Shown piece by piece: positions 25,572 to 33,210 of a stretch of 64,000 nt of DNA (positions are counted from its first letter, which is position 1; each line of letters starts with the position of its first letter). Origin of the DNA: Modestobacter sp. VKM Ac-2985 (GTDB lineage: Bacteria > Actinomycetota > Actinomycetes > Mycobacteriales > Geodermatophilaceae); NCBI RefSeq assembly GCF_026967925.1, contig NZ_JAPVBI010000002.1:671528-735527 (forward strand), in the 5' to 3' direction. The position numbers and the translations under genes were made by a program. Below the pieces are notes generated by a model, which made no database searches, was not told where the DNA came from, and saw nothing but the letters and a program-made list of their open reading frames with translations.

Positions 25572-26017
25572 GCCCACGCAACCGCCTGCTGGTCCTGGAC
25601 GGCGCCCTGGTCGGCAGCCTGCTCGTCGTCGGTCTGCTGACCCTCGGTCCGACCGGCGCCGCCGGGTGGGCGTGGGGTGACCCGGTCGCCGAGCTGCACT
25701 GGTACGCCGGCGCGGCCAGCTCTCCCACGGCGGCCGCCCAGCTCGTCGGCAACCTGTTCCTGCTGGTGCCGACCGCGGTCCTGGCGGTGCTCCGTGAGCC
25801 GGCCCTCCGGCGGCCGGCCGCGCTGGTGCCCGCCGCCGCGGCCGGGATGCTGATCGAGCTGTTGCAGTGGGCGCTGCCACTGGGGCGGGTGGTCTCGCCG
25901 GTGGACGCGCTGCTCAACGGGGTCGGCGCGCTCGTCGTCGGCGGCCTGACTGCGGTGGCACTGACCCTGCGGACGGCGGGTTCCAGGCGGCCGCACCGGG
26001 TATGGGGCGCTGCATGA
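25568..26017 (+). CDS. VanZ family membrane protein
   Basis: A 149-residue protein with four membrane helices. VanZ-like marks: 'LVGNLFLLVPTAVL' and 'IELLQWALPLGRVVSPVDALLNGVGALVG'-type end (about residues 97-125, with 'ELLQ' and 'D.LLN.VG'). VanZ is linked to teicoplanin resistance in enterococci, but most actinobacterial members have no known role. It is coupled by 4-base overlaps to both neighbours. Confidence 0.82.
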   Translation: MSPRNRLLVLDGALVGSLLVVGLLTLGPTGAAGWAWGDPVAELHWYAGAASSPTAAAQLVGNLFLLVPTAVLAVLREPALRRPAALVPAAAAGMLIELLQWALPLGRVVSPVDALLNGVGALVVGGLTAVALTLRTAGSRRPHRVWGAA

Positions 26018-26901
26018 GCCTGTTCGGTGTGCTGGACCGCCTGTCCGAGGTGTCGTCGTTCGACACGAAGCTGGAGTCCGCCCGGACGGCGGTGAACAAG
26101 GTGCTGCAGCCGCAGGCGTTCCGCGACCTGCTGCACGGCACCTGGCTGGGCCATCCGCTGCACCCGATCCTGGCGATGGTGCCGGTGGGCACCTGGCTGT
26201 CGGCCGGGATCCTGGACCTGCTGCCCCCGGCTCGCCCGGCGGCCACCGCGCTGATCGGCACCGGCGTGGCGGCCAGCCTGCCGGCGGCGATGGCCGGCGC
26301 GGCCGACTGGTCCGAGCAGGACGACGCCGTCCGCCGGCTGGGTGCCCTCCACGCCGTCACCAACGTCGCCGCGCTGGGCCTCTACGTCGGCTCGCTGGTG
26401 GCCCGCGGCAAGGGCAACGGCACGCTGGGGCGGGTGCTGGCCTACAGCGGCCTCGGCCTGGCCAGCGGCTCGGCGGCGATCGGGGGCCACATGTCCTACG
26501 CGCAGTCCTCGGGTGCGAACCACGCCGTCACCGACGCCCGACAGCTCACCACCGACTGGATCGACCTCGGCCCGCTCGACGACCTGCCGGAGGGGCGGCC
26601 GGCGCTGCGCACCGGCGAGGGCCAGGGCACGCCCGTGGCGCTGGCCGTGGTGCGCCGGGGTGCGCGGGTCGATGCGTTCATCAACTCCTGCGCGCACGTG
26701 GGTGGGCCGCTGGCCGAGGGCACCGTGGAGAAGGTGCGCGGGTCGGACTGCATCGTGTGCCCCTGGCACGCCTCCGCCTTCGACCTGGACAGCGGCGAGC
26801 CTCGGCGGGGCCCGACCGCGTCGGCCCAGGAGCGGCTCGAGGTCAAGTACGAGGCCGGCCGCGTGCTCGGCAAGCTGCCCAACCGGCACTCCCCGAAGTG
26901 A
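26014..26901 (+). CDS. DUF2231 membrane domain fused to a Rieske [2Fe-2S] domain
   Basis: A 295-residue protein. Residues about 40-175 are a DUF2231-type four-helix membrane domain ('GTWLGHPLHPILAMVPVGTW'). The C-terminal ~95 residues are a Rieske domain with both cluster motifs: 'CAHVGGPL' (C-x-H) and 'CPWHASAF' (C-x-x-H). It may move electrons at the membrane; the partner is unknown. The ATG at 26014 overlaps the VanZ stop (ATGA); an upstream ATG at 26002 is possible. Confidence 0.85.
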   Translation: MSLFGVLDRLSEVSSFDTKLESARTAVNKVLQPQAFRDLLHGTWLGHPLHPILAMVPVGTWLSAGILDLLPPARPAATALIGTGVAASLPAAMAGAADWSEQDDAVRRLGALHAVTNVAALGLYVGSLVARGKGNGTLGRVLAYSGLGLASGSAAIGGHMSYAQSSGANHAVTDARQLTTDWIDLGPLDDLPEGRPALRTGEGQGTPVALAVVRRGARVDAFINSCAHVGGPLAEGTVEKVRGSDCIVCPWHASAFDLDSGEPRRGPTASAQERLEVKYEAGRVLGKLPNRHSPK

Positions 26902-26947
26902 CCGCCTGGGGCTGAGGCCGCCCTGCCCTCGATGCCGTGCGGACGGT

Positions 26948-27151
26948 GTGCGCCCCCGGCTGCGCGGCGGGCGGGTCGCCGTCCGGCCGGCCACCTGCGA
27001 GCCGCACGTGCTGGCCGAGACCGAGCAGCCGTTCGTCCTCCCACTCCGGCTGGCCGTCGGCGACGGCGAGGACGTCGTCGTCGACCTGCCGCTGGACATC
27101 GGGCAGGCGGCGCAGCTGCAGGAGCTGCTCGGCCGGGTCTGCACCGGCTGA
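26948..27151 (+). CDS. Small hypothetical protein
   Basis: A possible 67-residue protein starting at GTG 26948, with 'TCEPHVLAETEQPFVLPLRL' and 'LDIGQAAQLQELLGRVCTG'. No family recognised. Support is modest: it fills a gap on the same strand as its neighbours and its frame has a sensible composition. The start is uncertain. Confidence 0.4.
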   Translation: MRPRLRGGRVAVRPATCEPHVLAETEQPFVLPLRLAVGDGEDVVVDLPLDIGQAAQLQELLGRVCTG

Positions 27152-27190
27152 CCGCGGTTGACCGGCCGGTGCGGCGGGCACCGGAGGACG

Positions 27191-27289
27191 GTGTTCCTCT
27201 TCTTCACCAGCCGGCTCGGGTGCCTGGGGTCGCTGCTGGTCAGCCTGTTGCTCACCGGACTGCTCTTCCTGCTGTTCACCCTGCTCTGA
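27191..27289 (+). CDS. Very short membrane protein (32 residues)
   Basis: GTG 27191 is preceded directly by GGAGGA (27183-27188). It encodes 32 residues, 'MFLFFTSRLGCLGSLLVSLL' then a second hydrophobic run ending 'FTLL'. Short actinobacterial proteins of this form (M-F-hydrophobic-RLGC-GSLLVS) recur in this phylum, from memory. One membrane helix is expected. Too short for most gene finders. Function unknown. Confidence 0.6.
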   Translation: MFLFFTSRLGCLGSLLVSLLLTGLLFLLFTLL

Positions 27290-27310
27290 GCCCGGTCGCT
27301 GGCGGGACGG

Positions 27311-28363
27311 TCAGGGTCCCGACGGGCCGTCGGGGACCGTGAGGACCACCTTGCCGCGGGCGTGGCCGTCGACGAGGTGCCGCATGCCGGCCGCGACCTG
27401 GTCGAGCGGGAGCGTCCGGTCGACGACGGGCGTGAGCGCGGCGGACTCGATCAGCTCGCGCAGGGTCTGCAGGTCCCGGGCGTTCTCCGACGAGAGGAAC
27501 GTCCGCAGCGTCTGCCCGATGACGGGGGACAGCAGCTGTGCGCGCACCAGGCGGTCGGTGCCACCGAGCCACCGCCCGCCCGTCTCGCCGCCGACGATGA
27601 CCAGCCGGCCGCGCGGGCTAGGCACCCGGCGCAGCAGGCCGAGCGGGCGGTTTCCGCCGATGTCGAGGACGACGTCGTAGCGGTGGCCGCCGGCGGTGAC
27701 GTCCTCGCGGGTGTGGTCGATGACGTGCTGGGCCCCGAGCGCCCGGACGAGGTCCGCCTTCGAGCCGCTGCAGACCCCGGTCACCTCGGCCCCGAGGTGC
27801 ACGGCGAGCTGGACGGCGAAGGTGCCCACGCCGCCGGAGGCGCCGATGACCAGGACCCGCTGCCCCGCCGTGACCCGACCCTGGTCGCGGACCGCCTGGA
27901 GAGCGGTGAGCCCGGAGATCGGCACCGCGGCCGCCTGCTCGAAGGACAGGTTCCCGGGCTTGGGCGCGAGCTTGTCGGCCCGGGCGCGGGAGTGCTCGGC
28001 GAACGAGCTGCGGCCGACGCCGAAAACCTCGTCGCCGGGTGCGAAGCCGGCGACGTCCGCGCCGACGGCGGTGACGACCCCCGCCAGGCTGCGGCCGGGG
28101 TTGGTGTCCCTCGGGCGCCGCAGACCGAAACCGGCGCGGACGGGGTACGGCAGCCCGGCCATGACGTGCCAGGTGCCCCGGTCGATGCTGGCGGCGCGCA
28201 CCCGGACCAGCACCTCGTCGGCGTCGATGGCCGGCCGCTCGACCTCCGCGACCCGGAGGACCTCCTCCGGGTCGGTGCCGTACCGGTCGTGGACGACCGC
28301 CGTCATCCGGTCGGCGGGGGCGAGCTGTGTCGAGCGTGCGTCGGTTCGGGGTGAGCGTGTCAT
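27311..28363 (-). CDS. NAD(P)-dependent MDR reductase (quinone-oxidoreductase type)
   Basis: A 350-residue medium-chain dehydrogenase/reductase without zinc ligands. The catalytic domain runs to about residue 150, then the Rossmann motif 'VLVIGASGGVGTFAVQLAVHLGAEV' region (about 167-190), 'AQHVIDHTREDV' and 'GKVVLTVPD'. Such enzymes reduce quinones or enones with NADPH; the substrate is unknown. It is divergent from a TetR regulator with twin palindromes between them, so it is most likely the regulated target. Start ATG at 28363. Confidence 0.86.
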   Translation of the reverse strand: MTRSPRTDARSTQLAPADRMTAVVHDRYGTDPEEVLRVAEVERPAIDADEVLVRVRAASIDRGTWHVMAGLPYPVRAGFGLRRPRDTNPGRSLAGVVTAVGADVAGFAPGDEVFGVGRSSFAEHSRARADKLAPKPGNLSFEQAAAVPISGLTALQAVRDQGRVTAGQRVLVIGASGGVGTFAVQLAVHLGAEVTGVCSGSKADLVRALGAQHVIDHTREDVTAGGHRYDVVLDIGGNRPLGLLRRVPSPRGRLVIVGGETGGRWLGGTDRLVRAQLLSPVIGQTLRTFLSSENARDLQTLRELIESAALTPVVDRTLPLDQVAAGMRHLVDGHARGKVVLTVPDGPSGP

Positions 28364-28386
28364 CGGATCGCCTTCGTCGATGGGTT

Positions 28387-28421
28387 CCTTACGCCGTAAG
28401 GCTGTTCCTTACAGCGTAAGG
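28387..28421. promoter_or_regulatory. Twin palindromic operator, probable TetR binding sites
   Basis: CCTTACG-C-CGTAAGG (28387-28401, perfect) and CCTTACA-G-CGTAAGG (28407-28421, one mismatch), centres 20 bp apart, sit in the divergent promoter between the reductase and TetR genes. Confidence 0.72.
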
Positions 28422-28444
28422 TTGTCAAGGACGAGAGGAGTCGC

Positions 28445-29113
28445 ATGAGCCCGTCGGACGCCGTACGCGCGCCGCTGGACCGGGGGCGGGTGCTGCGGGC
28501 GGCCGTGGCGCTGGCCGGGGAGACCGGCATCGAGTCGCTGAGCATGCGGAAGCTGGGCCAGGCGCTCGGGGTCGAGGCGATGTCGCTGTACCACCACGTG
28601 TCGAACAAGGTCGACCTGCTCGACGGCATGGTCGACCTGGTCTTCGGCGAGGTCGACCTGCCCGCCACCGGGGTCGGCTGGAAGCCGGCGATGCGACGCC
28701 GGGCGGTGTCGATGCGCGAGGCCCTGTCCCGGCACCGTTGGGCGATCGGCCTCATGGACTCGCGCACGGCGCCCGGGCAGGCGACCCTGGCACACCACGA
28801 CGCGGTCATCGGCTGCCTTCGGGGAGCCGGCTTCTCGGTCGGGCTGACCGCGCACGCCTTCTCGGCCATCGACAGCTACGTCTACGGGTTCGCCCTGCAG
28901 GAGCGTTCGCTGCCGTTCGAGACGGCCGAGCAGACCGCCGAGCTGGCGGAGGAGATGCTGGCCCAGTTCCCGCCCGGGGCGTACCCGCACCTCGTCGAGC
29001 TGGCGACCGCGCACGTGCTGCAGCCCGGCTACGACTACGGCGAGGAGTTCGAGTTCGGTCTGGACCTGGTGCTGGACGGGCTGGAGCGGGCAGCTGCGCG
29101 AGAGGCCCGGTAG
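28445..29113 (+). CDS. TetR family transcriptional regulator
   Basis: A 222-residue repressor. The N-terminal helix-turn-helix is at about residues 15-62 ('[22 protein letters not shown]') and the rest fits the TetR_C_1 class ('[20 protein letters not shown]'). ATG 28445 follows 'GAGAGGAG'. It probably represses itself and the divergent MDR reductase via the CCTTACG palindromes; the inducer is unknown. Confidence 0.87.
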   Translation: MSPSDAVRAPLDRGRVLRAAVALAGETGIESLSMRKLGQALGVEAMSLYHHVSNKVDLLDGMVDLVFGEVDLPATGVGWKPAMRRRAVSMREALSRHRWAIGLMDSRTAPGQATLAHHDAVIGCLRGAGFSVGLTAHAFSAIDSYVYGFALQERSLPFETAEQTAELAEEMLAQFPPGAYPHLVELATAHVLQPGYDYGEEFEFGLDLVLDGLERAAAREAR

Positions 29114-29364
29114 TCGGGACGGGGACGGCCCGCTCCCAGCGGTAACCTCGCACCGGGCCGCGGGGCCACCGAGGCGCACGCCGGTTCGTGGTCGCCTGGG
29201 AGCTCCCGCACCCACCGGGCCTCTGGGGCACGGCGAAAAATGCGTTCGCCCTGGACGGCGGCGTGGCTGCTTCGGGCGGGCAACGTCGATTTGGCCGACC
29301 GGTAACGCCGTAGAGGTGGGCGCCCGCCCATGAAGCGCTCTGGGGCGAACTGAAGGGAGCGCCT

Positions 29365-29820
29365 TCAGGCGGTCGAAGCCCAGGGCTCGTACCAACGACG
29401 GCGCTCAGGGCCTTCGACCGAGCCGGTTGCAGTGCGCGGGTCAGGCACGTCGGTGCCCGTGACATGCCCTGCCTCGTCAATCTCATCGAACACCTCGCCC
29501 CTGGCGACGAGGTGCAATACCTCAAGCAGATCCTCGTCAGCCGAACGAAACGGCGGGTCGGTGTTCTCGTTGATGGGGCCAGCGATCTCGATCGGCCTGG
29601 CTTCTCCGGCAACGAAGACGTAGACCACGTAACTGTCCGCGTGACCGGCGGTCCGCACGACCACGTCTGCGGCACCGTCTGCCCGAGGCTTCAGCAGGAT
29701 CGCCTCGTTGCCGTCCGCGGCTCGCTCGTATCCCACGTCGACCATCGGCAGGAGGTCGTTTGCTTCCAGAAATCCCGCGACGACCTCGCGGACGCGTTCG
29801 CTTGGTGGTCGAGCGTTCAT
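29365..29820 (-). CDS. Hypothetical protein of the accessory segment
   Basis: A 151-residue acidic soluble protein: 'VREVVAGFLEANDLLPMVDV', 'SYVVYVFVAGEARPIEIAG' and 'ADEDLLEVLHLVARGEVFDE'. No family recognised. Base and codon use are less GC-biased than in flanking genes, fitting transferred DNA. It is the last of three minus-strand genes; 66 bases separate it from the zinc-ribbon gene. The 250 bases before its stop side (29114-29364) contain no gene. Confidence 0.65.
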   Translation of the reverse strand: MNARPPSERVREVVAGFLEANDLLPMVDVGYERAADGNEAILLKPRADGAADVVVRTAGHADSYVVYVFVAGEARPIEIAGPINENTDPPFRSADEDLLEVLHLVARGEVFDEIDEAGHVTGTDVPDPRTATGSVEGPERRRWYEPWASTA

Positions 29821-29886
29821 CTCACTCCCGGTAGCGGCGATTCAGGACGCTGTCCCTCGGCCAGCCGCCCATGGGCAGTCCCGAAC

Positions 29887-30546
29887 CTATCTCCACCTCT
29901 CTGGCACGCGGTCCTGCCAGAGACTCGGCTTCCAGTCGACTGGCTCCGCGTCGCTGGGTGACCACCAGGGACACCCCGCTTCGACCCATTTCATTCGGGT
30001 CCTGCGGACTTGGGCGAGGTTCGAGTCGTCGACACCCGACTCCGATCCGCAGCAGGGGCAGATGACGTACTTCGGGTGCCCGAGGCCGTTGAACCGTTGG
30101 TCCCCGTCGTTGTAGCCGCAGATACGGCAGTTGCTCTCGATCATGAGATGAACCGGGGGATGTCGGCGGCGGGCTTCTTCGACGTTCTTCAGCCACTCGA
30201 CTCGATCGAGGGCCGCGAGGTCGCCCTTCGTTGGTCGCCGCCGCCCCTCCGCCTTTTCCTGGCGTCGCCGTTGCGCGAAGGCCGCGCGGTACCTGAGATG
30301 GCTCTCGCGTGACTCGTCTAGCACGCGGAGGGCCTCAAGCAGTCGCGGCTCGGTCCATCGGCGCAGAAGACCGACGCCAGCGGCCTTGCGCAGCCGTGTT
30401 CTGGTGTCCAGGAAGCCCAGAGGCGCGTGGTGGTTCGCGACAAGAGAGTGCAGAGCCGTCACGCGCTGCGCCATCGGCCGGTCTGAATCGCGCACTCGGC
30501 GCACCGTCGCCGACCAACTCACGAAGCGACCGTATCCGGAGATCAC
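29887..30546 (-). CDS. Protein with two-part zinc ribbon, unknown function
   Basis: About 219 residues. The N-terminal ~140 residues are basic and helical ('RLRKAAGVGLLRRWTEPRLL', 'AFAQRRRQEKAEGRRRP'). The C-terminus carries 'CRICGYNDG' and 'VICPCCGSESGVDD', four paired CxxC cysteines likely to bind zinc, then 'WVEAGCPWWSP'. Similar cysteine-rich tails occur in uncharacterised bacterial proteins often linked to immunity or toxin neighbourhoods (loose recollection). The open frame reaches 30633; GTG 30546 or ATG 30474 are the plausible starts. It overlaps the end of the upstream gene by 140-210 bases in another frame, which is suspicious for that gene's end. Confidence 0.6.
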   Translation of the reverse strand: MISGYGRFVSWSATVRRVRDSDRPMAQRVTALHSLVANHHAPLGFLDTRTRLRKAAGVGLLRRWTEPRLLEALRVLDESRESHLRYRAAFAQRRRQEKAEGRRRPTKGDLAALDRVEWLKNVEEARRRHPPVHLMIESNCRICGYNDGDQRFNGLGHPKYVICPCCGSESGVDDSNLAQVRRTRMKWVEAGCPWWSPSDAEPVDWKPSLWQDRVPERWR

Positions 30547-31636
30547 CGCGCCAGTCGCTTGCCGGGTCTCCTGAGAGGGCGCGTCGTGGGAGCCAGGTCT
30601 TACCGCGCACAGCGACTGCGACAAGCACGCCACCGCCCGCTACTGCGGCAGGGTGGCAGGGGTCAGGCACGTTTCCAGAGGACATCGGAAGGCGTGGCGG
30701 GTCGCGGAACGCGAGGGTCGGCCGTCCCTCGGGTCCGATCACGCCAGCCAGATCGGCGCTGTAGAGCCACTCGCCTCGGACGTCCTCAGGTGCCTCGGAG
30801 TACAGCCGGACTGCGCGGACGGTGTGTGGACGCCCATTCCTTGTGCCGGTGATCTCGACGATGAAGTGACCGTCGATGACAGCCCATCCCTCGTCGTGGA
30901 CGGTCTCGGTCCAATCGTCGGGCAAGTGGGCCACAAGAACGGGGCCTGCCGGGTCGTAGCAGCCGTCGACCCCTGCGGGCGCATACGCGTTCGTGGCGCG
31001 GATGACGGTGCTGTCCTGGCGCCTAGTTGCGTCGATCGGCAGCCCGACCGCGCGTGCTTGTTCGCGCGCACTTGGATTCAGTAGCGGACCGGCGGCGGCT
31101 GCAAGCCGGTCGTCGGCTTCGGCATCACCAGGAAGAGGCTCGACCGCGACCCAGCCTTGCAGGGCCGCCATAACTTCCTCCTCGGCGATCTGGTCAACGC
31201 TCAGCGCCCCCAGAACCCCTGGCACACCGCTGCGAGAGGCCCTGATCCGCTGGCCGAAGCCGACGGTCGCACTCGTGACCATGCTGTGAACCCAGGCGGG
31301 GTCCGGAAGGGCGTTGGGTGCGACGCTCGCCAGCGTCGCGGCCTCCGGCATCTGCATGTACGCCTCGCCACGCATCGCCATCCGCAGATGACTGAGGTCG
31401 ACACGTCCGCCTGTCGCGATAGTGGCCAGGGAGGGACGCCTGGGATGGCGACTCAGAGCATCCCTGGTCGCGACCACGATGCAGTGCTGGAGGACGGCGC
31501 CCCGCAAGTCGCGCGCTGCACCGCCGGTCGGCCACTGCAACGGCAGCCCGGCCTGCGGCCCACCAGCGGGGGTGTGACCGAACTGTCGCGCGTTGCGGAA
31601 GTAGTCGATCGGTCTTCGGGCGCGGGCGGACGGCAC
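30335..31636 (-). CDS. Unknown protein, 3' end possibly frameshifted
   Basis: An open frame of up to 433 residues starting at GTG 31636 ('VPSARARRPIDYFRNARQFG'). The middle is protein-like: 'RMAMRGEAYMQMPEAATLAS', 'VDQIAEEEVMAALQGWVAVE', 'DDWTETVHDEGWAVIDGHF'. After 'TLAFRDPPRLP' (near 30690) the sequence turns Arg/Pro/Gly-rich and runs 200 bases into the next gene. A one-base shift there would instead end at TGA 30663-30665 with tail 'SDVLWKRA'. So either the gene is mutated or the annotated end is wrong. No family recognised. A LexA box lies 90 bases upstream of the start. Confidence 0.5.
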   Translation of the reverse strand: MPSARARRPIDYFRNARQFGHTPAGGPQAGLPLQWPTGGAARDLRGAVLQHCIVVATRDALSRHPRRPSLATIATGGRVDLSHLRMAMRGEAYMQMPEAATLASVAPNALPDPAWVHSMVTSATVGFGQRIRASRSGVPGVLGALSVDQIAEEEVMAALQGWVAVEPLPGDAEADDRLAAAAGPLLNPSAREQARAVGLPIDATRRQDSTVIRATNAYAPAGVDGCYDPAGPVLVAHLPDDWTETVHDEGWAVIDGHFIVEITGTRNGRPHTVRAVRLYSEAPEDVRGEWLYSADLAGVIGPEGRPTLAFRDPPRLPMSSGNVPDPCHPAAVAGGGVLVAVAVRGKTWLPRRALSGDPASDWRGDLRIRSLRELVGDGAPSARFRPADGAARDGSALSCREPPRASGLPGHQNTAAQGRWRRSSAPMDRAATA

Positions 31637-31702
31637 TTGCGGACTGTATGTGCCGGTCCGTTGATCCTCGGTGATCTCCGCTGATGGTGCCGCTCTTACG
31701 GG

Positions 31703-31738
31703 TTGACAGTCTGCTACAGCGCTCGAACATGTGTTCGA
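31703..31738 (+). promoter_or_regulatory. LexA (SOS) box with TTGACA -35
   Basis: TCGAAC-ATGT-GTTCGA (31723-31738) is a perfect match to the actinobacterial/Gram-positive SOS box core GAAC-N4-GTTC with extended flanks. TTGACA (31703-31708) on the plus strand lies upstream so that the box would cover the -10 region. It could control rightward genes (small ORF, recombinase-like operon) and possibly the divergent leftward gene. Confidence 0.75.
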
Positions 31739-31770
31739 TCGATCAGGGCCGCAGCCCCAAAGGAGGCGCC

Positions 31771-32073
31771 ATGAGGTCACGCTGCCTGGTGTCGCGCCCT
31801 TCGGCTGCCTCCGTGCGCGAGGGTCTCTCCGACCCACAAGTGGGTTCGGGGGACCCTCATCTGACCGATTCAGGCGGACACGACCCGGTCCTCGGTCAGG
31901 TAATGGGGCGTGTCGCCTTCCCCGACGTGCACGGCCTCGCCACGCCCAGCACCTACTCCTCGACCGGCCCTGTCGGCACTCGGCCGCACACCCTCCGCAC
32001 ACGTCTCGACGGCCTCCCCCTCCCGGCTGGCGGTCTGGCGCGCAGACCCACAGTCGCGCCGGTCGCCGTCTGA
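31771..32073 (+). CDS. Possible small protein after the SOS box
   Basis: ATG 31771 has a strong AAAGGAGG 6 bases upstream and lies 33 bases after the LexA box, so the initiation signals look real. The 100-residue product ('MRSRCLVSRPSAASVREGLS') is low-complexity and matches nothing I know. It is in the same frame as the recombinase-like gene, separated by one TGA (32071-32073), so it could be a leader peptide or the 5' remnant of a longer gene. Confidence 0.35.
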   Translation: MRSRCLVSRPSAASVREGLSDPQVGSGDPHLTDSGGHDPVLGQVMGRVAFPDVHGLATPSTYSSTGPVGTRPHTLRTRLDGLPLPAGGLARRPTVAPVAV

Positions 32074-32112
32074 TCCCAGGCACGCGCTCCGGCCCCATCA
32101 CAGGGAGCGGCA

Positions 32113-33210
32113 ATGCCACGAGCCGAGCAGCGTCGCCGGGGACGCCATCGGTTGCATCCACCGGGTCCGGAGGTGACGCGGCGGCGGGTCGGTGACCCAA
32201 GTCCACGAGGAAGCCTCAAGCGCCCCTCCGGGCGGTTCGCCCTCGCCGCAGACCTGACCGGCCATGGCGAGATCACTTGGGCTGACGCCCTTGCCCGAAT
32301 CGAAGCGGACTGGGACGCGCAGGTCGCCGAAGGGCGCGTGAGCGCCACCGTCATCAGGGACTACAAGCGCGAGGCGCAGCGGTTGCGCCGCCGCGCCGAG
32401 GCGCACGGCCGCCCACTGCTGGGTGAGACCGACCCAACGTTCATCTTCGAGTCTCTGCGGCTGCGTCACGCTGGCGCCCCGGCACAGCCGGTCGCCGAGA
32501 ATACCCGGCGGATGCGGTTGGCCGCCGCGCGCGCGGTGTTCCTGACTGCGCAGCGCCTGGGCCTGCACGACCAGAACCCTGCCAAGGCGGTCGAAGAGGT
32601 CCGCCGCCAAGGCCGCTATGTGCACGCCTTCACCGCCGAGCAGATCGAGCACCTCAAGCGCACCGCCCGCTACCACCTCGGAGAGACCAAGACCCCCGCA
32701 GCGCTCGCTCTGGCGCTGCTCGGCGCCAGCAGCGGCGAGAATGCCGCGGTCCGCGTCCGCGACATCGATCTGGATCGGCGCCGGGTGTGGCTGCACGACG
32801 GCGGCTACCGCACCGGCCCCCGGTGGGTGCCCATCTACGACGAGTGGTGCTCGGCCGCGCTCCGAACCCGGATCGAGGCCCTGGCTGCCACGGTCACCGC
32901 CGACGCACTACCTGACACCCCCGTCACCTACTCGTGGCGTGGCGGCAGCGGAAGTCCGGAGAGCAGGGCCGCCGCGACCGGCATGACCCTCCTGGCCCTG
33001 CTCAAGAAGGCGCGACTGCACCAACCCGGCGTCACTCGCGCGGAGTCGATCCGCGAACACTTGGCCCACCGGGTCTTCGCCGAGACCGGCCGGGTCGAGG
33101 CGGTCGCCATCCGGCTCGGCCTGGCCAGCCTGGACGCAGCAGCCCACCTCGTCGGCTACGACTGGGTCGCCAAGCACACCGTCGACACAGACGGTCCTCC
33201 GGCGCCGTGA
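32113..33210 (+). CDS. Tyrosine-recombinase-like protein lacking the usual catalytic motifs
   Basis: A 365-residue protein with the layout of phage integrases: an SAM-like core-binding domain (about residues 50-150, 'ITWADALARIEADWDAQVAE', 'VSATVIRDYKREAQRLR') and a catalytic-like domain ('AFTAEQIEHLKRTARYH', 'ALALLGASSGENAAVRVRDI', 'LGLASLDAAAHLVGYDW'). At the place where active enzymes have G-x-R-x-x-E it reads S-S-G-E, and the H-x-x-R box is not intact, so it may be inactive or a divergent class. It overlaps the next gene by GTGA, a fixed pairing with a DDE-type gene. It is probably under the SOS box upstream. Confidence 0.65.
   Translation: MPRAEQRRRGRHRLHPPGPEVTRRRVGDPSPRGSLKRPSGRFALAADLTGHGEITWADALARIEADWDAQVAEGRVSATVIRDYKREAQRLRRRAEAHGRPLLGETDPTFIFESLRLRHAGAPAQPVAENTRRMRLAAARAVFLTAQRLGLHDQNPAKAVEEVRRQGRYVHAFTAEQIEHLKRTARYHLGETKTPAALALALLGASSGENAAVRVRDIDLDRRRVWLHDGGYRTGPRWVPIYDEWCSAALRTRIEALAATVTADALPDTPVTYSWRGGSGSPESRAAATGMTLLALLKKARLHQPGVTRAESIREHLAHRVFAETGRVEAVAIRLGLASLDAAAHLVGYDWVAKHTVDTDGPPAP

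Noticed and set aside
31637..32206. Upstream extension of the unknown minus-strand gene to base 32206
   Set aside because: That stretch would cross the LexA box and the plus-strand promoter and is Arg/Gly/Pro-rich noise; the GTG at 31636 begins the protein-like part.
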